64,000 nucleotides of DNA from the NCBI RefSeq assembly GCF_900101825.1, contig NZ_FNAG01000003.1:62001-126000 (forward strand), given 5' to 3'. Shown here piece by piece: positions 17,884 through 27,262 of the stretch. Source of the stretch: Aquimonas voraii. Lineage in GTDB: Bacteria > Pseudomonadota > Gammaproteobacteria > Xanthomonadales > Xanthomonadaceae. Positions within the stretch are counted from its first letter, which is position 1. The number at the start of each line of letters is the position of its first letter. Position numbers and translations under genes: made by a program. A model generated the notes under the pieces. The model was not told where the DNA came from. It saw only the letters and a program-made list of their open reading frames with translations, and made no database searches.

Positions 17884-19053
17884 ATGGCGCGACTGCGTCT
17901 GCCGCGATGGCCCTGGCTGTTGGCGATCGGTGTCGGTCTGCTGGTGCTGCTGCGCTTACCCGGCTGGGTGCAGGGGCCGGAGGTCACCGTGTATGCCGTC
18001 GAGCGCGGGCCGCTGCTGGCCAATGTGGTGGCGACCGGGCGCGTGCAGACGCCCTCGCGGGTCACGCTGGGCAGCGAGATCGCCGGCGTGCTGGTCGAGC
18101 GCAGCGTGACCGATGGTGATCGCGTGGCGCCGGGGCAGGTGATCGCGCGGCTGCGCGATGACGAGCTGCGTGCGCGCTTGCATGAAGCCGAGGCCGCACT
18201 GGCCCAGCTGGAGCTTCGCCAGCGCCCTGAAAGCCAGGCCGCACTGCGCGAGGCGCGCGCGCGCGCCCAGCAGGCCCGGCGCGAGGCCGAGCGCCTGGCG
18301 ACCCTGGTCGCGCGTGGTCTGGTCGCCAAGGAGCAGGCCGAGCAGGCGCAGGAAACCCGCGAGATCGCCGAGGCCCAAGCCGCGCGCGCCGCCACGGTGG
18401 CCGCGGCGCTGGCGCCCGGTGGGGTGGAGGAGCAGCTGCTGCGTGAGCGCATCGCCACGGCATCCGCGCTGCTGGCGCGCAGTGAAGTGCGCAGTCTGGT
18501 GGCGGGTACGGTGCTACGGCGTCTGGCCGAGCCCGGCGATGTGTTGAGTGCCGGCCGCGGCATCGTCGAAGTCGCGGTCGATGGGCCGACCGAAATCGTT
18601 GCCCAGGTCGATGAGCGCAATCTGGATCGACTGGCGCTCGGCCAGCCGGCCCTGGTGTCGGCCGATGCCTTCCCCGAGCGCCGCGAGCCCGGCGAGGTCA
18701 GCTTCATCGCCCCGGCGGTGGACCCACAGACCGGTACGGTCGAGGTGCGCGTGCGGGTGCCGGAGCCGCCGGCCTACCTGCGTCAGGACATGACCGTCTC
18801 GATCGATGTGGAAGTGGGTCGGCGCGAGGACGCGCTCAGCCTGCCGCTGGACGCGCTGCGCAATCCGCGCGCGGGGGCGGCCGAAGTGTTGGCAGTGCGC
18901 GAGGGCCGCGTCGAGCGCCTGAGGCTGCGCACCGGTCTGCGCGGGCTGGGGCGCGTCGAGGTGCTTGAGGGGCTCTCTGCCGGCGACTTCGTGCTGCCCG
19001 CACGGGCCGTGGTCGAGCCCGGCGCGCGCGTGCGCCCGCGCCCGGCGGGCTGA
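17884..19053 (+). CDS. periplasmic adaptor (membrane fusion) subunit of an efflux system
   Basis: A 389-residue MacA/HlyD-type adaptor that would bridge an inner-membrane ABC exporter to an outer-membrane channel. It has one N-terminal membrane anchor (LLAIGVGLLVLLRLP), a biotinyl-lipoyl-like half motif (VVATGRVQTPSRVTLGSEIAG), a long charged alpha-helical hairpin (about 90-180), the second lipoyl half and beta-barrel region (FIAPAVDPQTGTVEVRVRV). Five bases separate its stop from the permease start. No outer-membrane partner gene is next to it, so a TolC-like channel would have to come from elsewhere. The substrate cannot be read from the sequence. Confidence 0.88.
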   Translation: MARLRLPRWPWLLAIGVGLLVLLRLPGWVQGPEVTVYAVERGPLLANVVATGRVQTPSRVTLGSEIAGVLVERSVTDGDRVAPGQVIARLRDDELRARLHEAEAALAQLELRQRPESQAALREARARAQQARREAERLATLVARGLVAKEQAEQAQETREIAEAQAARAATVAAALAPGGVEEQLLRERIATASALLARSEVRSLVAGTVLRRLAEPGDVLSAGRGIVEVAVDGPTEIVAQVDERNLDRLALGQPALVSADAFPERREPGEVSFIAPAVDPQTGTVEVRVRVPEPPAYLRQDMTVSIDVEVGRREDALSLPLDALRNPRAGAAEVLAVREGRVERLRLRTGLRGLGRVEVLEGLSAGDFVLPARAVVEPGARVRPRPAG

Positions 19054-19058
19054 TCTCG

Positions 19059-20306
19059 ATGCTGAAGCGCGCGCTCGACTCGCTGTGGTTCGAATGGCTG
19101 CTGGCGATCCGCCTGCTGCTGGAAGGCCGTGCGCAGAGCCTGCTGATCATCAGCGGCATCGGCGTCGGCGTGTGCGTGATCGTGTTCCTGACCGCGCTGA
19201 TCGGCGGCCTGCAGAAGCAGATCATCGACCGCACGCTGGGCACGCAGGCGCACATCCGCGTACGACCGCCCGAAGAACTCGCACGGCCGCTGCGCACGGA
19301 AAGCGAAGCCGAGGCCGGGCTGATCTCGCAGGTCGACCAGCGCGCGCAGCGCTTGCGCGCGCTAGACCAGTGGCAGCGCATCGAGCAGAGCCTGCTCGCT
19401 GCCGACGACATCACCGCGGTCTCGCCGCTGGCCTCGGGCCCGGCGCTGGCGCGGCGCGGCGCGGCCAGCCGCTCGGTGGTGATCCTCGGCATCGAGCCCG
19501 AGCGCTACACCCGCATCGTGCCGGTGCAGGATTCGCTGCAGGAAGGCCGCTTCGCCATCGTCGGCAACGACATCGCCATCGGCCGCCAGCTGGCGACCGA
19601 GCTGGGCGCGCGGCTCGGCGATCGGCTGCGCCTGGATGCCGGCGAGGGCCGGGCCGATGTGTTCACCATCGTCGGCATCTTCGAGCTGGGCGTGCGCGAC
19701 ATCGACCAGCGCTTCGTCTACACCGCGCTGAAGCCCGCGCAGGCGCTGCTGGATCTGCCCGGGGGCGTCAGCAGCCTCGATCTGCGCGTCACCGAGATCT
19801 TCCAAGCCGAGCCGATCGCGCAACGCATCAGCGCGCGGCTCGGCGTCAATGCCGAGAGCTGGATGACGCTCAACCGCAACGTGCTCGACGCGCTGTCGGC
19901 GCAGAGCATGTCGACCAACCTGATCAAGTTCTTCGTCGGCCTGTCGGCGGCCTTCGGCATCGCCAGCGTGCTGGCGGTGAGCGTGGTCCAGCGCGGCCGC
20001 GAGATCGGCATCCTGCGTGCGATGGGCACCGGCCGCGGCCAGGTGCTGCGGGTGTTCCTGATCCAGGGCGGCGTGGTCGGCCTGCTCGGCTCGGCGCTGG
20101 GCGCGCTCGGCGGCGCGGGCCTGATCGGAGCGTGGAGCGCGGCTGGGCTCTCGCGCTCGGGACGCGGCTCCTTCGAACTGGCGGTCACGCCCGACTTGTT
20201 CATCGGCGCGACCCTGCTGGCCACCGTGGTCGGCATGCTGGCCGCGGTGGCGCCCGCGCGGCGCGCGGCAAAACTCGACCCGGTGGAGGCGATGCGCGGT
20301 GGCTGA
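19059..20306 (+). CDS. ABC transporter permease, MacB/FtsX family
   Basis: A 415-residue inner-membrane protein with one N-terminal transmembrane segment (LLIISGIGVGVCVIVFLTAL), a large periplasmic domain (about 50-270) and three C-terminal segments including the FtsX-core pattern SVVQRGREIGILRAMG. The tail [17 protein letters not shown] is typical of MacB/LolC-type permeases. These exporters use ATP to push substrates from periplasm through an outer channel, or to extract lipoproteins. With an adaptor upstream, the MacAB-type reading is preferred over Lol. Confidence 0.9.
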   Translation: MLKRALDSLWFEWLLAIRLLLEGRAQSLLIISGIGVGVCVIVFLTALIGGLQKQIIDRTLGTQAHIRVRPPEELARPLRTESEAEAGLISQVDQRAQRLRALDQWQRIEQSLLAADDITAVSPLASGPALARRGAASRSVVILGIEPERYTRIVPVQDSLQEGRFAIVGNDIAIGRQLATELGARLGDRLRLDAGEGRADVFTIVGIFELGVRDIDQRFVYTALKPAQALLDLPGGVSSLDLRVTEIFQAEPIAQRISARLGVNAESWMTLNRNVLDALSAQSMSTNLIKFFVGLSAAFGIASVLAVSVVQRGREIGILRAMGTGRGQVLRVFLIQGGVVGLLGSALGALGGAGLIGAWSAAGLSRSGRGSFELAVTPDLFIGATLLATVVGMLAAVAPARRAAKLDPVEAMRGG

Positions 20307-21009
20307 GTCCTCACCCGTTCTGGAACTGCACGGCCTGACCAAGCGCTACGCGATCGGCACGCCGGCCGAGATCGAAGTGCTGCACGGGCTGGATCTCAGG
20401 CTTGAACGCGGCGAGTTCGCGGCGCTGATCGGGCCGTCCGGCTCGGGCAAGAGCACCCTGTTGAATCTGCTCGGCCTGCTGGATTCGCCGACCGCGGGCG
20501 AGCTGAGCCTGGTGGGCCAGCCGACGCGGGCGCTGGATGACGACGCGCGCACGCGGCTGCGCGCCGAGTCGATCGGCTTCGTGTTCCAGTTCCATCACCT
20601 GCTGCCGGCGTTCACGGCGATCGAGAACGTGCTGATGCCGCTGATGGCGCGGCATGGCAAGCCCTCGGCCGAACAGCGCCAGCGCGCGCAGCGCCTGCTC
20701 GATGCGGTGGGCCTGGGCGCCCTGGCCCATCGCAGGCCGAACGAACTCTCGGGCGGCCAGCAGCAGCGCGTGGCGATCGTCCGCGCCCTGGTCAGCGAGC
20801 CGGCCCTGCTGCTGGCCGATGAGCCCACCGGCAACCTCGACACCCAGACCGCGGATGAGGTCTTCGCCCTGCTGCGCCAGCTGCACGCCGAGCGCAGCTT
20901 CGCGGTGCTGGTGGTGACGCATGATCCGCGGCTGGCCGAGCGCTGCGACCGCATCATCCGCCTGGTTGACGGCCGCATCGTCGAGGATCAGCGCAGGCCG
21001 CGCCCATAG
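20299..21009 (+). CDS. ABC transporter ATP-binding subunit, MacB/LolD type
   Basis: A 236-residue ATPase that would power the preceding permease. Walker A is [15 protein letters not shown] near residue 45, the Q-loop is [18 protein letters not shown], the signature is [15 protein letters not shown], and Walker B is [12 protein letters not shown], followed by the switch histidine in VVTHDPRLA. It starts at GTG 20299, overlapping the permease stop by eight bases. Unlike fused MacB, ATPase and permease are separate here. Its TAG stop (21007-21009) is the start of a REP-like unit. Confidence 0.93.
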   Translation: MAESSPVLELHGLTKRYAIGTPAEIEVLHGLDLRLERGEFAALIGPSGSGKSTLLNLLGLLDSPTAGELSLVGQPTRALDDDARTRLRAESIGFVFQFHHLLPAFTAIENVLMPLMARHGKPSAEQRQRAQRLLDAVGLGALAHRRPNELSGGQQQRVAIVRALVSEPALLLADEPTGNLDTQTADEVFALLRQLHAERSFAVLVVTHDPRLAERCDRIIRLVDGRIVEDQRRPRP

Positions 21010-21213
21010 GGTGGGCCCTGGCCCACCATGACGCGAATGCTCGCCCCGGTTCCGGTTCCGGTTCCGGTTCCGGTTCCGGCTCCGCCGCTGTCCGGACGCG
21101 CGTGCATTCCTGCAGGTAAGACCGCGGCCAGCGTTGAGCGTTGGAAGCGAGCGCTCGCTAGCGCGCAAGAGCGGGGCGAGTGTGAAGCCCATGGTGGGCC
21201 GGGGCCCACCCTA
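21007..21213. repeat. inverted REP pair enclosing a (GGTTCC)5 tract
   Basis: A forward palindrome at 21010-21027 starts on the stop codon of the ABC ATPase gene. A reverse-orientation copy, CATGGTGGGCCGGGGCCCACCCTAT, surrounds the core at 21193-21210. Between them, 21048-21077 holds five perfect GGTTCC copies and then a degenerate one. The remainder, up to the glycerophosphodiesterase gene at 21357, shows nothing else. Confidence 0.88.
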
Positions 21214-21356
21214 TGGCGTCTCGCGCTGCGATCCGAGCGACGCGCTGTCGCGGTTCGCAGGGTGGGACTGCTCCGTCGCGATTGTCATCGCTGCGTCAAT
21301 GAACAGTCATGCCCGGGCTGCAGGATGCGCGCTCCCTTCGCTCCGGAGCGTCCTCC

Positions 21357-22613
21357 ATGCGTCTCGTCCTGCTTTTGAGCCTGCTGCTGCCTGTGGCCTG
21401 TGCCGCACAGCCGTCTTCCACGCCCGCTGACGCCAAGCTGTTCGGCGCGTCGTCTGTGCAGCTCGGTCCGCGTCCTTTCTTCCTCGTCGACGACATGCAG
21501 GACGGCCCGCTGAAGCGTGATCTGCAGCGCTGTGCTGCGACCCGGCCGCTGTACCGGTCCAGCCAGTTCTCGATTGGCCACCGTGGCGCGCCCATGCAGT
21601 TCCCCGAGCACACCCGCGAGTCCTACATCGCCGCCGCGCGCATGGGCGCGGGCGTGCTGGAGTGCGATGTGGCCTTCACCCGCGACAAGGAGCTGGTCTG
21701 TCGGCATGCCCAGAATGATCTGCACACCACCACCAACATCCTCGCCACGCCGCTGGCGGCCAAGTGCACGCGGCCCTTCGCGCCGGCCGAGTTCGATGCG
21801 GCAGGCAGCCTGGTGCGCCCGGCGAGCGCCGAGTGCCGCACCAGCGACATCACGCTGGCCGAGTTCAAGACCCTGCGCGGCAAGATGGATGCCTTCAACC
21901 CGCGCGCCCGCACGGTGGCCGAGTACATGGCGGGCACGGCCAACTGGCGCACCGATCTGTATTCCGGCCCCAGCAGCGGCACCCTGATGAGCCATGCCGA
22001 AAGCATCGCGCTGTTCAAGCAGCTCGGCGTGGACATGACGCCCGAGCTGAAGACGCCGGTGGTGGCCATGCCCTTCGAGGGCTTCAGCCAGCAGGACTAC
22101 GCGCAGAAGCTGCTCGACGAGTACCGCGCGGCACGCGTGCCTGCCCGTCGGGTGTGGCCGCAGAGCTTCAACCAGGCCGACGTGCTGTACTGGGTGCAGC
22201 GCGGTGGCGATTACGGGCGCCAGGCCGTGTTTCTCGACGATGCCGGCACCGTCGCCGATCTGCCCAGCGCCGCCGAGCTGCGCAACTACCGCAGCCAGGG
22301 CATCCGCATCGTCGCGCCGCCGACCTTTGCGCTGCTGGCGGTCGATGGCCAGAACCGGATCATGCCCTCGCAGTACGCCCGCGATGCACGCGCCGCCGGC
22401 CTGCAGATCATCACCTGGACCCTGGAGCGCAGCGGCATCCTGGCCGACGGCAACAACGGCTTCTACTTCCAGACCTTTGACAGCGCGATCCGCCGCGACG
22501 GCGACGTGTTCGAAGTGATCGACGTGCTGGCGCAGGACGTCGGCGTCCTCGGCATCTTCACCGACTGGCCGGCCACGGTGAGCTTCTACGCCAACTGCAA
22601 GGGCCTGCGCTGA
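21357..22613 (+). CDS. exported glycerophosphodiester phosphodiesterase
   Basis: Predicted to hydrolyse deacylated phospholipids to glycerol 3-phosphate and an alcohol outside the cytoplasm. The 418-residue protein has a signal sequence ([18 protein letters not shown]) and a GDPD domain. Its catalytic start is [13 protein letters not shown] near residue 78, then [18 protein letters not shown]; these carry the expected His/Glu/Asp set. C-terminal parts include [13 protein letters not shown] and [10 protein letters not shown]. The Cys of PVAC could be a lipoprotein site, but Pro at -3 makes that doubtful. I chose ATG 21357 because the signal sequence begins there. Confidence 0.88.
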   Translation: MRLVLLLSLLLPVACAAQPSSTPADAKLFGASSVQLGPRPFFLVDDMQDGPLKRDLQRCAATRPLYRSSQFSIGHRGAPMQFPEHTRESYIAAARMGAGVLECDVAFTRDKELVCRHAQNDLHTTTNILATPLAAKCTRPFAPAEFDAAGSLVRPASAECRTSDITLAEFKTLRGKMDAFNPRARTVAEYMAGTANWRTDLYSGPSSGTLMSHAESIALFKQLGVDMTPELKTPVVAMPFEGFSQQDYAQKLLDEYRAARVPARRVWPQSFNQADVLYWVQRGGDYGRQAVFLDDAGTVADLPSAAELRNYRSQGIRIVAPPTFALLAVDGQNRIMPSQYARDARAAGLQIITWTLERSGILADGNNGFYFQTFDSAIRRDGDVFEVIDVLAQDVGVLGIFTDWPATVSFYANCKGLR

Positions 22614-23208
22614 GGCGCTGATCGCCGCCGCGGCTTTCGTCGCGGCGGCGGTTACGGCAAGGCGATTGCCAGCCGCCTGGGAGTTCGCAGGGAGGATTGG
22701 GCGAACGCGTTGGGCCGCGCTGCGCGTCGCCCACGCTGAGGAATCAGAATTCGCATCGGTTGGGCCCTGGCCCACCACGGGCTCAAGGCTGGCCCCGATG
22801 CCGATGCCGATGCCGATGCGGATGCCGAGCCGAGTCGATGTCGATGTCGCAGGCGCGGGCGCTGGCGGCAGAACCATCGCCAGCAAGACAGGGATGCAGT
22901 CGCGAGTGTTCGCGCCACGGTGGGCCAGGGCCCACCCTATGAGATCCGTCGTGAGCCCCTCGAAGTCGCAGCGGTTGCGGCGTGCGGCGAGGCGTCGATG
23001 TGTGGGGTGGGGTTGCGCCGCGCTTGGCCCCACCCACGACAGCTGTCCGCGCTGTTCGATGGGAAACGGCGAGGCCTGCACGCGGTGTCCGTCGCGTGTG
23101 GGCAATGGCCTGCGGCCCTGGCGCGACACAGCGTTGCAGGTCCTCAGCTTGTTGCGGTTCAGGGGCGCGCCCATCCTTCAGCGCACGTCGGAAGCCGGAT
23201 CGCTGCCC
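22614..23208. repeat. gene-free gap with an inverted REP pair and GATGCC tract
   Basis: A slightly altered forward copy lies at 22759-22776 (GTTGGGCC left arm) and a reverse copy at 22919-22936, about 145 bases apart. Inside, 22797-22826 has five GATGCC-like hexamers (the fourth reads GATGCG). A frame is open on the plus strand all the way into the dioxygenase gene but has no coding character. I see no gene in the gap. Confidence 0.75.
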
Positions 23209-24012
23209 ATGCCGCTCGCCCCCAGTCTGTTCGTGTCCCACGGTGCGCCGACCTTCGCCTTGGCGCAGTCGTCGCCGGCGCTGGCGCTGCGCGCTTTTGG
23301 CAAGGCGCAGCCGCGGCCGCGCGCGGTGGTGGTGGTGTCCGCCCATTGGCAGACCCCTGGCCTGCGCGTGCAGGCGGCCGAGTGGCCGTCGACGGTGCAC
23401 GACTTCGGCGGCTTTCCCGAGGCGCTGTATCGGCTGCGCTATCCGGCGCCCGGTGCGCCGGGACTGGCTGCCGAGGTGCAGGACCTGCTGGTGGCGGGCG
23501 GCCTGCCGGCGCAGCTGGATCAGGCGCGGGGATTCGACCACGGTGCCTGGGTGCCGCTGATGCACCTGCTGCCCGAGGCCGAGGTGCCGGTGCTGCAGGT
23601 CTCACTGCCGCAGATGGCCGGGCCGGCCCTGGCGTATCGCCTCGGCGAGGTGCTGCGGCCGCTGCGTGAGCAGGGGGTCTGGGTGCTGGGCTCGGGCAGC
23701 CTGACCCACAACCTGCACGAGCTGCAGTCGCCGCAGAGTCCGCCCGCGGCCTATGCGCAGGCCTTCGTCGAGGGCGTCGAACGCGCGCTCGCGAACGGCG
23801 ATGTCGACACGCTGATCCACTACCGCCAGCGCATCGAGGGCGGTGCGCGCGCGCATCCCAGCGAGGAGCACTACCTGCCGCTGTTGGTGGCGGTGGGCGC
23901 CGCTCGGCCCGGCGAGCGGCCGCGGCGCATCGCTTCCGGCATCGAGTACGGCGTGCTGTCGATGGCGGCCTTCGCCTACGGCGCCGAGGCCGGCGTGCTG
24001 CTGTCGGCCTGA
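23209..24012 (+). CDS. DODA-type extradiol dioxygenase (4,5-DOPA dioxygenase family)
   Basis: A 267-residue class III ring-cleaving dioxygenase of the LigB/YgiD family. Metal-binding and active-site stretches are visible: LFVSHGAPTFAL at the N-terminus, VVVSAHW, STVHDFGGFPEALY, DHGAWVPLMHLLPEA and GSGSLTHNLHEL. These enzymes act on catechol-type substrates; plant homologues cleave L-DOPA, but the bacterial substrate is often unknown. ATG 23209 is chosen because the conserved PSLFVSHGAP follows within a few residues. It stands alone, with a gap on each side. Confidence 0.9.
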   Translation: MPLAPSLFVSHGAPTFALAQSSPALALRAFGKAQPRPRAVVVVSAHWQTPGLRVQAAEWPSTVHDFGGFPEALYRLRYPAPGAPGLAAEVQDLLVAGGLPAQLDQARGFDHGAWVPLMHLLPEAEVPVLQVSLPQMAGPALAYRLGEVLRPLREQGVWVLGSGSLTHNLHELQSPQSPPAAYAQAFVEGVERALANGDVDTLIHYRQRIEGGARAHPSEEHYLPLLVAVGAARPGERPRRIASGIEYGVLSMAAFAYGAEAGVLLSA

Positions 24013-24121
24013 TCGGGTTGCCCTGCGCCTGGCACGCCCCGTGCTGAGCCGTCTTCACGCGAGCTGAGTCCTTGGCACGCATGCTGCAGACCTCACGCAT
24101 CGCTTCCATGCCGTGCTCCGC

Positions 24122-26038
24122 ATGTCTGCCCCTCCCCGTCCCAATGCGTCGCTGCCCGCTCGCGACGGCCGCTCCGCGTCGCTGTGGCGCGCCTGCGTGT
24201 TCGTCCTGCTCGCCCTGCTGGGTGGTGCCGTCGCCCACGCGGCCCGGCCCACGCTGCTGATCGTCCACGCCAGCGGCGACCCCGTCTCCGAACTCGACGC
24301 GCGCGGCCTGCGCGAGGCCATGGCCGAGTTGCGCACGCCCTTCGAGGCGCTCGCCCTGGCGCCCGGCAGTCGCCTGCCCGCGGACGCCCTCGACGACCGC
24401 ACCGTGCTGGCGCTGGCCCATGTCCAGCTCGATCCGCTCGATGCCGCCGACGTGCAGGCCTGGGTGCAGGCCGGTGGCGGCCTGTTCGCGAGCGGGCGCG
24501 CGGGCTTCGGTTTGGAGACGACGCTGGGCCTGGGCACCGTAGAGGCCTTGAATCGCGAGCGCGCGGGCCTGCCGCCGCTGGACGAGATCCGCTTCGGCGT
24601 CGCCCATCCGGCTGCTACCGGCAGCTACTGGAGCGGCGCCTCGATGCAGGTGCCGCCGATGCCCGGCTCGGAGCTGCCGACCGTGCCCCAGCTGTTGAAC
24701 CGCACGCTCTGGCCGGCTTACACGGCGGGCTCCGCGGGCGCGGAGGCGATCGCGCGCTGGCGCAGCAGCGCCGAGCCCTGGGCCGCCGCCGATGCCGCCC
24801 CGGCAGTGTTCGCGCACAGCTACGGGCAAGGCCGCAGCCTGTGGTACGGGGCGCTGCCCGGTGTGTATTCCGATTGGCAGTACCCCCTGGGTTGGCGCGA
24901 GCCGATCCAGGAGGGCCTGGCCTGGGTCGATACGCGTGGTGCGCTGATCCAGCTCGGCCACTGGCCGCAGGCCAAGCGTGCGGCCTATGCCTTCACCGCC
25001 GATACGGAAAGCGCTGCCATGCGCACCGCGGTGCCGACCCTGCTCGACCTCTTCCAGCGCCTCGGGCTGGCTGATTTCGGCACCTTCTTCATCGTCGGTG
25101 CGGCGGGCGGCGACCCTGGCAGTGAGGGCGCGGTCGACAACCCCGAGGTGGTGCAGGCCCTGCTGGATGCGGGGGCCGAGATCGCCGGCCACGGCGACCT
25201 GCATCTGCGCTTCGCCGGCCAGGCTGAGTCCGTGCAGGCCCAGCGCCTGCAGTCGATGCGCCAGCTGATCGAGAGCAGCGTGCCGGGCGTGCCGTCGCTG
25301 CTCGGCTTCCGTGGGCCGGGGCTGGCGGTCGACCGCGCCACCTGGCGCGCGGCCGCCTCGGCCGGCCTCGCTTACGACAGCAGCGACCAGGACGTGTGGT
25401 GCGAGTGCAGCCTGCCCTGGTGGACGGGTGAAGTCTGGAGCCTGCCGCCGACCGCGCCGATGGACTACATCCTGCTCGACCGCTACGGCCTGAGCGGCGC
25501 GCAGCTGCAGGCGGTGATGATCGACAAGGCTGCCTATGTCGCGAGCCGGCGCGGCCTGTTCAACTGGGTCACCCATCCCTGGGTGCTTGAAGGGCGCACC
25601 GGCAGCGACATGTCGGGGCCGCCGGTGCGGCCTGGCGTGATGCCCCAGGTCGAGGCCATCCTGGCTGCGGCCCGCGACGACGGCGGCTTCTGGATGCAGC
25701 GCCTCGACACTCTTCTCGGCTGGTGGCTGCAGCGCGAGGACCTGCGCATCGAGCTGGTCGAGCGTCGCCTCGACCAGCTGCGCCTGCGCCTGCACAACGA
25801 CGGCGACAGCGCCGTGGCCGGCACCTCGCTGTGGCTGCGGCCGCCGCCGGCCGAGTACCCGTGGGCCGTGCAGCTGGAGGGTGCCGCGGCGAGCACAGAG
25901 TCGCGCCCGCATGGCTTGGCGCAGCCGATCGACTACCGCGTGCTCGTGGTGCCACAGCTGGCGGCCGGCGCCAGCGCCGAGATCACGCTGACGCTGCGGC
26001 GTCCGCTCGAGGTGTTCGCGGACGGCTTCGAGAATTGA
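24122..26038 (+). CDS. exported polysaccharide deacetylase-like protein with DGFE tail
   Basis: A 638-residue exported protein with a hydrophobic signal sequence (ACVFVLLALLGGAVAHA). The first half (~35-270) resembles a glutamine-amidotransferase-like or beta-galactosidase-trimerisation fold (GGGLFASGRAGFG, VFAHSYGQGRSLWYG). The second (~285-490) looks like a NodB-type deacetylase: YAFTADTES, EIAGHGDLHLRF as the metal-binding part, LLGFRGPGLAVD and THPWVLEG. A beta-rich C-terminal domain ends in VFADGFEN. This F-x-DGFE ending recurs in the beta-helix protein at 38326. The deacetylase motifs differ from the canonical ones, so activity is uncertain. ATG 24122 was preferred to an in-frame GTG nine bases earlier. 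Confidence 0.75.
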   Translation: MSAPPRPNASLPARDGRSASLWRACVFVLLALLGGAVAHAARPTLLIVHASGDPVSELDARGLREAMAELRTPFEALALAPGSRLPADALDDRTVLALAHVQLDPLDAADVQAWVQAGGGLFASGRAGFGLETTLGLGTVEALNRERAGLPPLDEIRFGVAHPAATGSYWSGASMQVPPMPGSELPTVPQLLNRTLWPAYTAGSAGAEAIARWRSSAEPWAAADAAPAVFAHSYGQGRSLWYGALPGVYSDWQYPLGWREPIQEGLAWVDTRGALIQLGHWPQAKRAAYAFTADTESAAMRTAVPTLLDLFQRLGLADFGTFFIVGAAGGDPGSEGAVDNPEVVQALLDAGAEIAGHGDLHLRFAGQAESVQAQRLQSMRQLIESSVPGVPSLLGFRGPGLAVDRATWRAAASAGLAYDSSDQDVWCECSLPWWTGEVWSLPPTAPMDYILLDRYGLSGAQLQAVMIDKAAYVASRRGLFNWVTHPWVLEGRTGSDMSGPPVRPGVMPQVEAILAAARDDGGFWMQRLDTLLGWWLQREDLRIELVERRLDQLRLRLHNDGDSAVAGTSLWLRPPPAEYPWAVQLEGAAASTESRPHGLAQPIDYRVLVVPQLAAGASAEITLTLRRPLEVFADGFEN

Positions 26039-26125
26039 GCGGCAGGCCGCCCGGCGCGGCGCTTCCGTTCACAGCCGCGCCGGCAGCGCAGCCATCCTCA
26101 GCCCCCTCTACGGGAGGCGGCTGGA

Positions 26126-26995
26126 CTAGGGCGCCCGGCATTCGGCCGGTATCTCGCCCAGGCGATGCGCGTAGAACACCGTGCCCGACCAGGTGTTGAA
26201 GCGGATACGGTTCTCTTCGATGTCGCCGAGGCGCGCGCTGCCGTAGACGAAGGGGGGCGAGACGCGCTCGTCGCTGATGCGGCACTCCGCGTCGGTCCCT
26301 GCGCCAAGGCCGGGTCGACAGGCGAAGACGATCAGCTCGCCCGGGTTGGCGGTCTGGGCGGCGCGCAGAGGGATCGAGAAGCTGCCATCGGTCGCGCGTG
26401 GACCTGGAGCGCCCAGCGAGAAGCGCGTCAGGCCGCCCAGCTCGCTCTCCAGCGCCCAGGTGCCACAGAGCTGTGGGAAGGGCAGGGGGCCGAACTCGGC
26501 GTCCGCCCGGTCGGCAAGGCCCATCGACGCATAGACGCCGCCGAAGGCGAAGGCCTGCAGCGGCAGTTCGGTGCGACCGTCGAGGCTGAGCCAGGCGCGG
26601 CGCGCGGACGCGAAGCGCAGTCGCAGCTGCCGGGCGGGCGGGTCCACCTGCGGCGCGCGCGCCGGCACGCAGTCGATGCAGCTGCCATTGCTGAAACCCA
26701 GCAGTTCAACACTGAGCGCGTCCCCCTGCATCCCGCCGAGGCCGATCCGCCAGACGGGCTGGCCGTCGACGAAGTCGAACAGGCTGACCGCGATCTGCTC
26801 GCCGCGGCGGCTCAGGTGCAAGGCGGTGCCGGGTGCCCCCGGACGCATCCACAGGCCTTCGGCCGGCAGCAGAGGCCAGCGCGGGTCGGGCGGTGGCGTC
26901 GGCGTCTGCGCATGGGCGGCAGCGCCCAAGCCGAGAAGGACAAGCAGGCAGATCAGCGGAAGGCGCGGCAGTCGCGCCGGGATCGACAGGTTCAT
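26126..26995 (-). CDS. exported protein of unknown function
   Basis: A 289-residue protein I do not recognise. It starts at ATG 26995 with GGAG eight to eleven bases upstream and has a clear signal peptide (LPLICLLVLLGLGAAAHA) followed by a proline-rich linker (TPTPPPDPRWPLLP). The rest is probably beta-rich, with GTALHLSRRGEQIAVSLF, a Cys pair in GSCIDC and further single cysteines, suggesting disulfides in the periplasm. Its closing part, RIRFNTWSGTVFYAHRLGEIP, has no known motif. It is transcribed in the same direction as the M28 peptidase gene upstream, but a strong hairpin lies between them. Confidence 0.65.
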   Translation of the reverse strand: MNLSIPARLPRLPLICLLVLLGLGAAAHAQTPTPPPDPRWPLLPAEGLWMRPGAPGTALHLSRRGEQIAVSLFDFVDGQPVWRIGLGGMQGDALSVELLGFSNGSCIDCVPARAPQVDPPARQLRLRFASARRAWLSLDGRTELPLQAFAFGGVYASMGLADRADAEFGPLPFPQLCGTWALESELGGLTRFSLGAPGPRATDGSFSIPLRAAQTANPGELIVFACRPGLGAGTDAECRISDERVSPPFVYGSARLGDIEENRIRFNTWSGTVFYAHRLGEIPAECRAP

Positions 26996-27207
26996 GGAAA
27001 CTCCGGAACAGGATGAAGACACGGAAGCGCGCCGCCCTCGGCGACGCGCGCGAGCCCCTGCCGTCCACCGCGCCGCGGTTTGGCCGCGGTCGACGCCGAC
27101 TTCCGCTCGCGCTGGCGCTGACGTGGAATCGCGGCGCGGCGTGTCATTGCGGGCCCGCGCTGAGCGTGGCCGGCGCCCACCTGCCGAGGCCTTGCAAGCC
27201 CCCAAAC

Positions 27208-27236
27208 GCAGACCGGGCCACGCGGGCCCGGTCTGC
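27208..27236 (-). terminator. terminator-like hairpin after the M28 peptidase gene
   Basis: Perfect 12-bp stem GCAGACCGGGCC/GGCCCGGTCTGC with a 5-base loop, 27 bases after the peptidase stop. On the minus strand only three T follow, so it is a strong hairpin with a weak U-tract. Confidence 0.65.
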
Positions 27237-27262
27237 TTCAAACGGTATGGCGGTCGTCGCGC

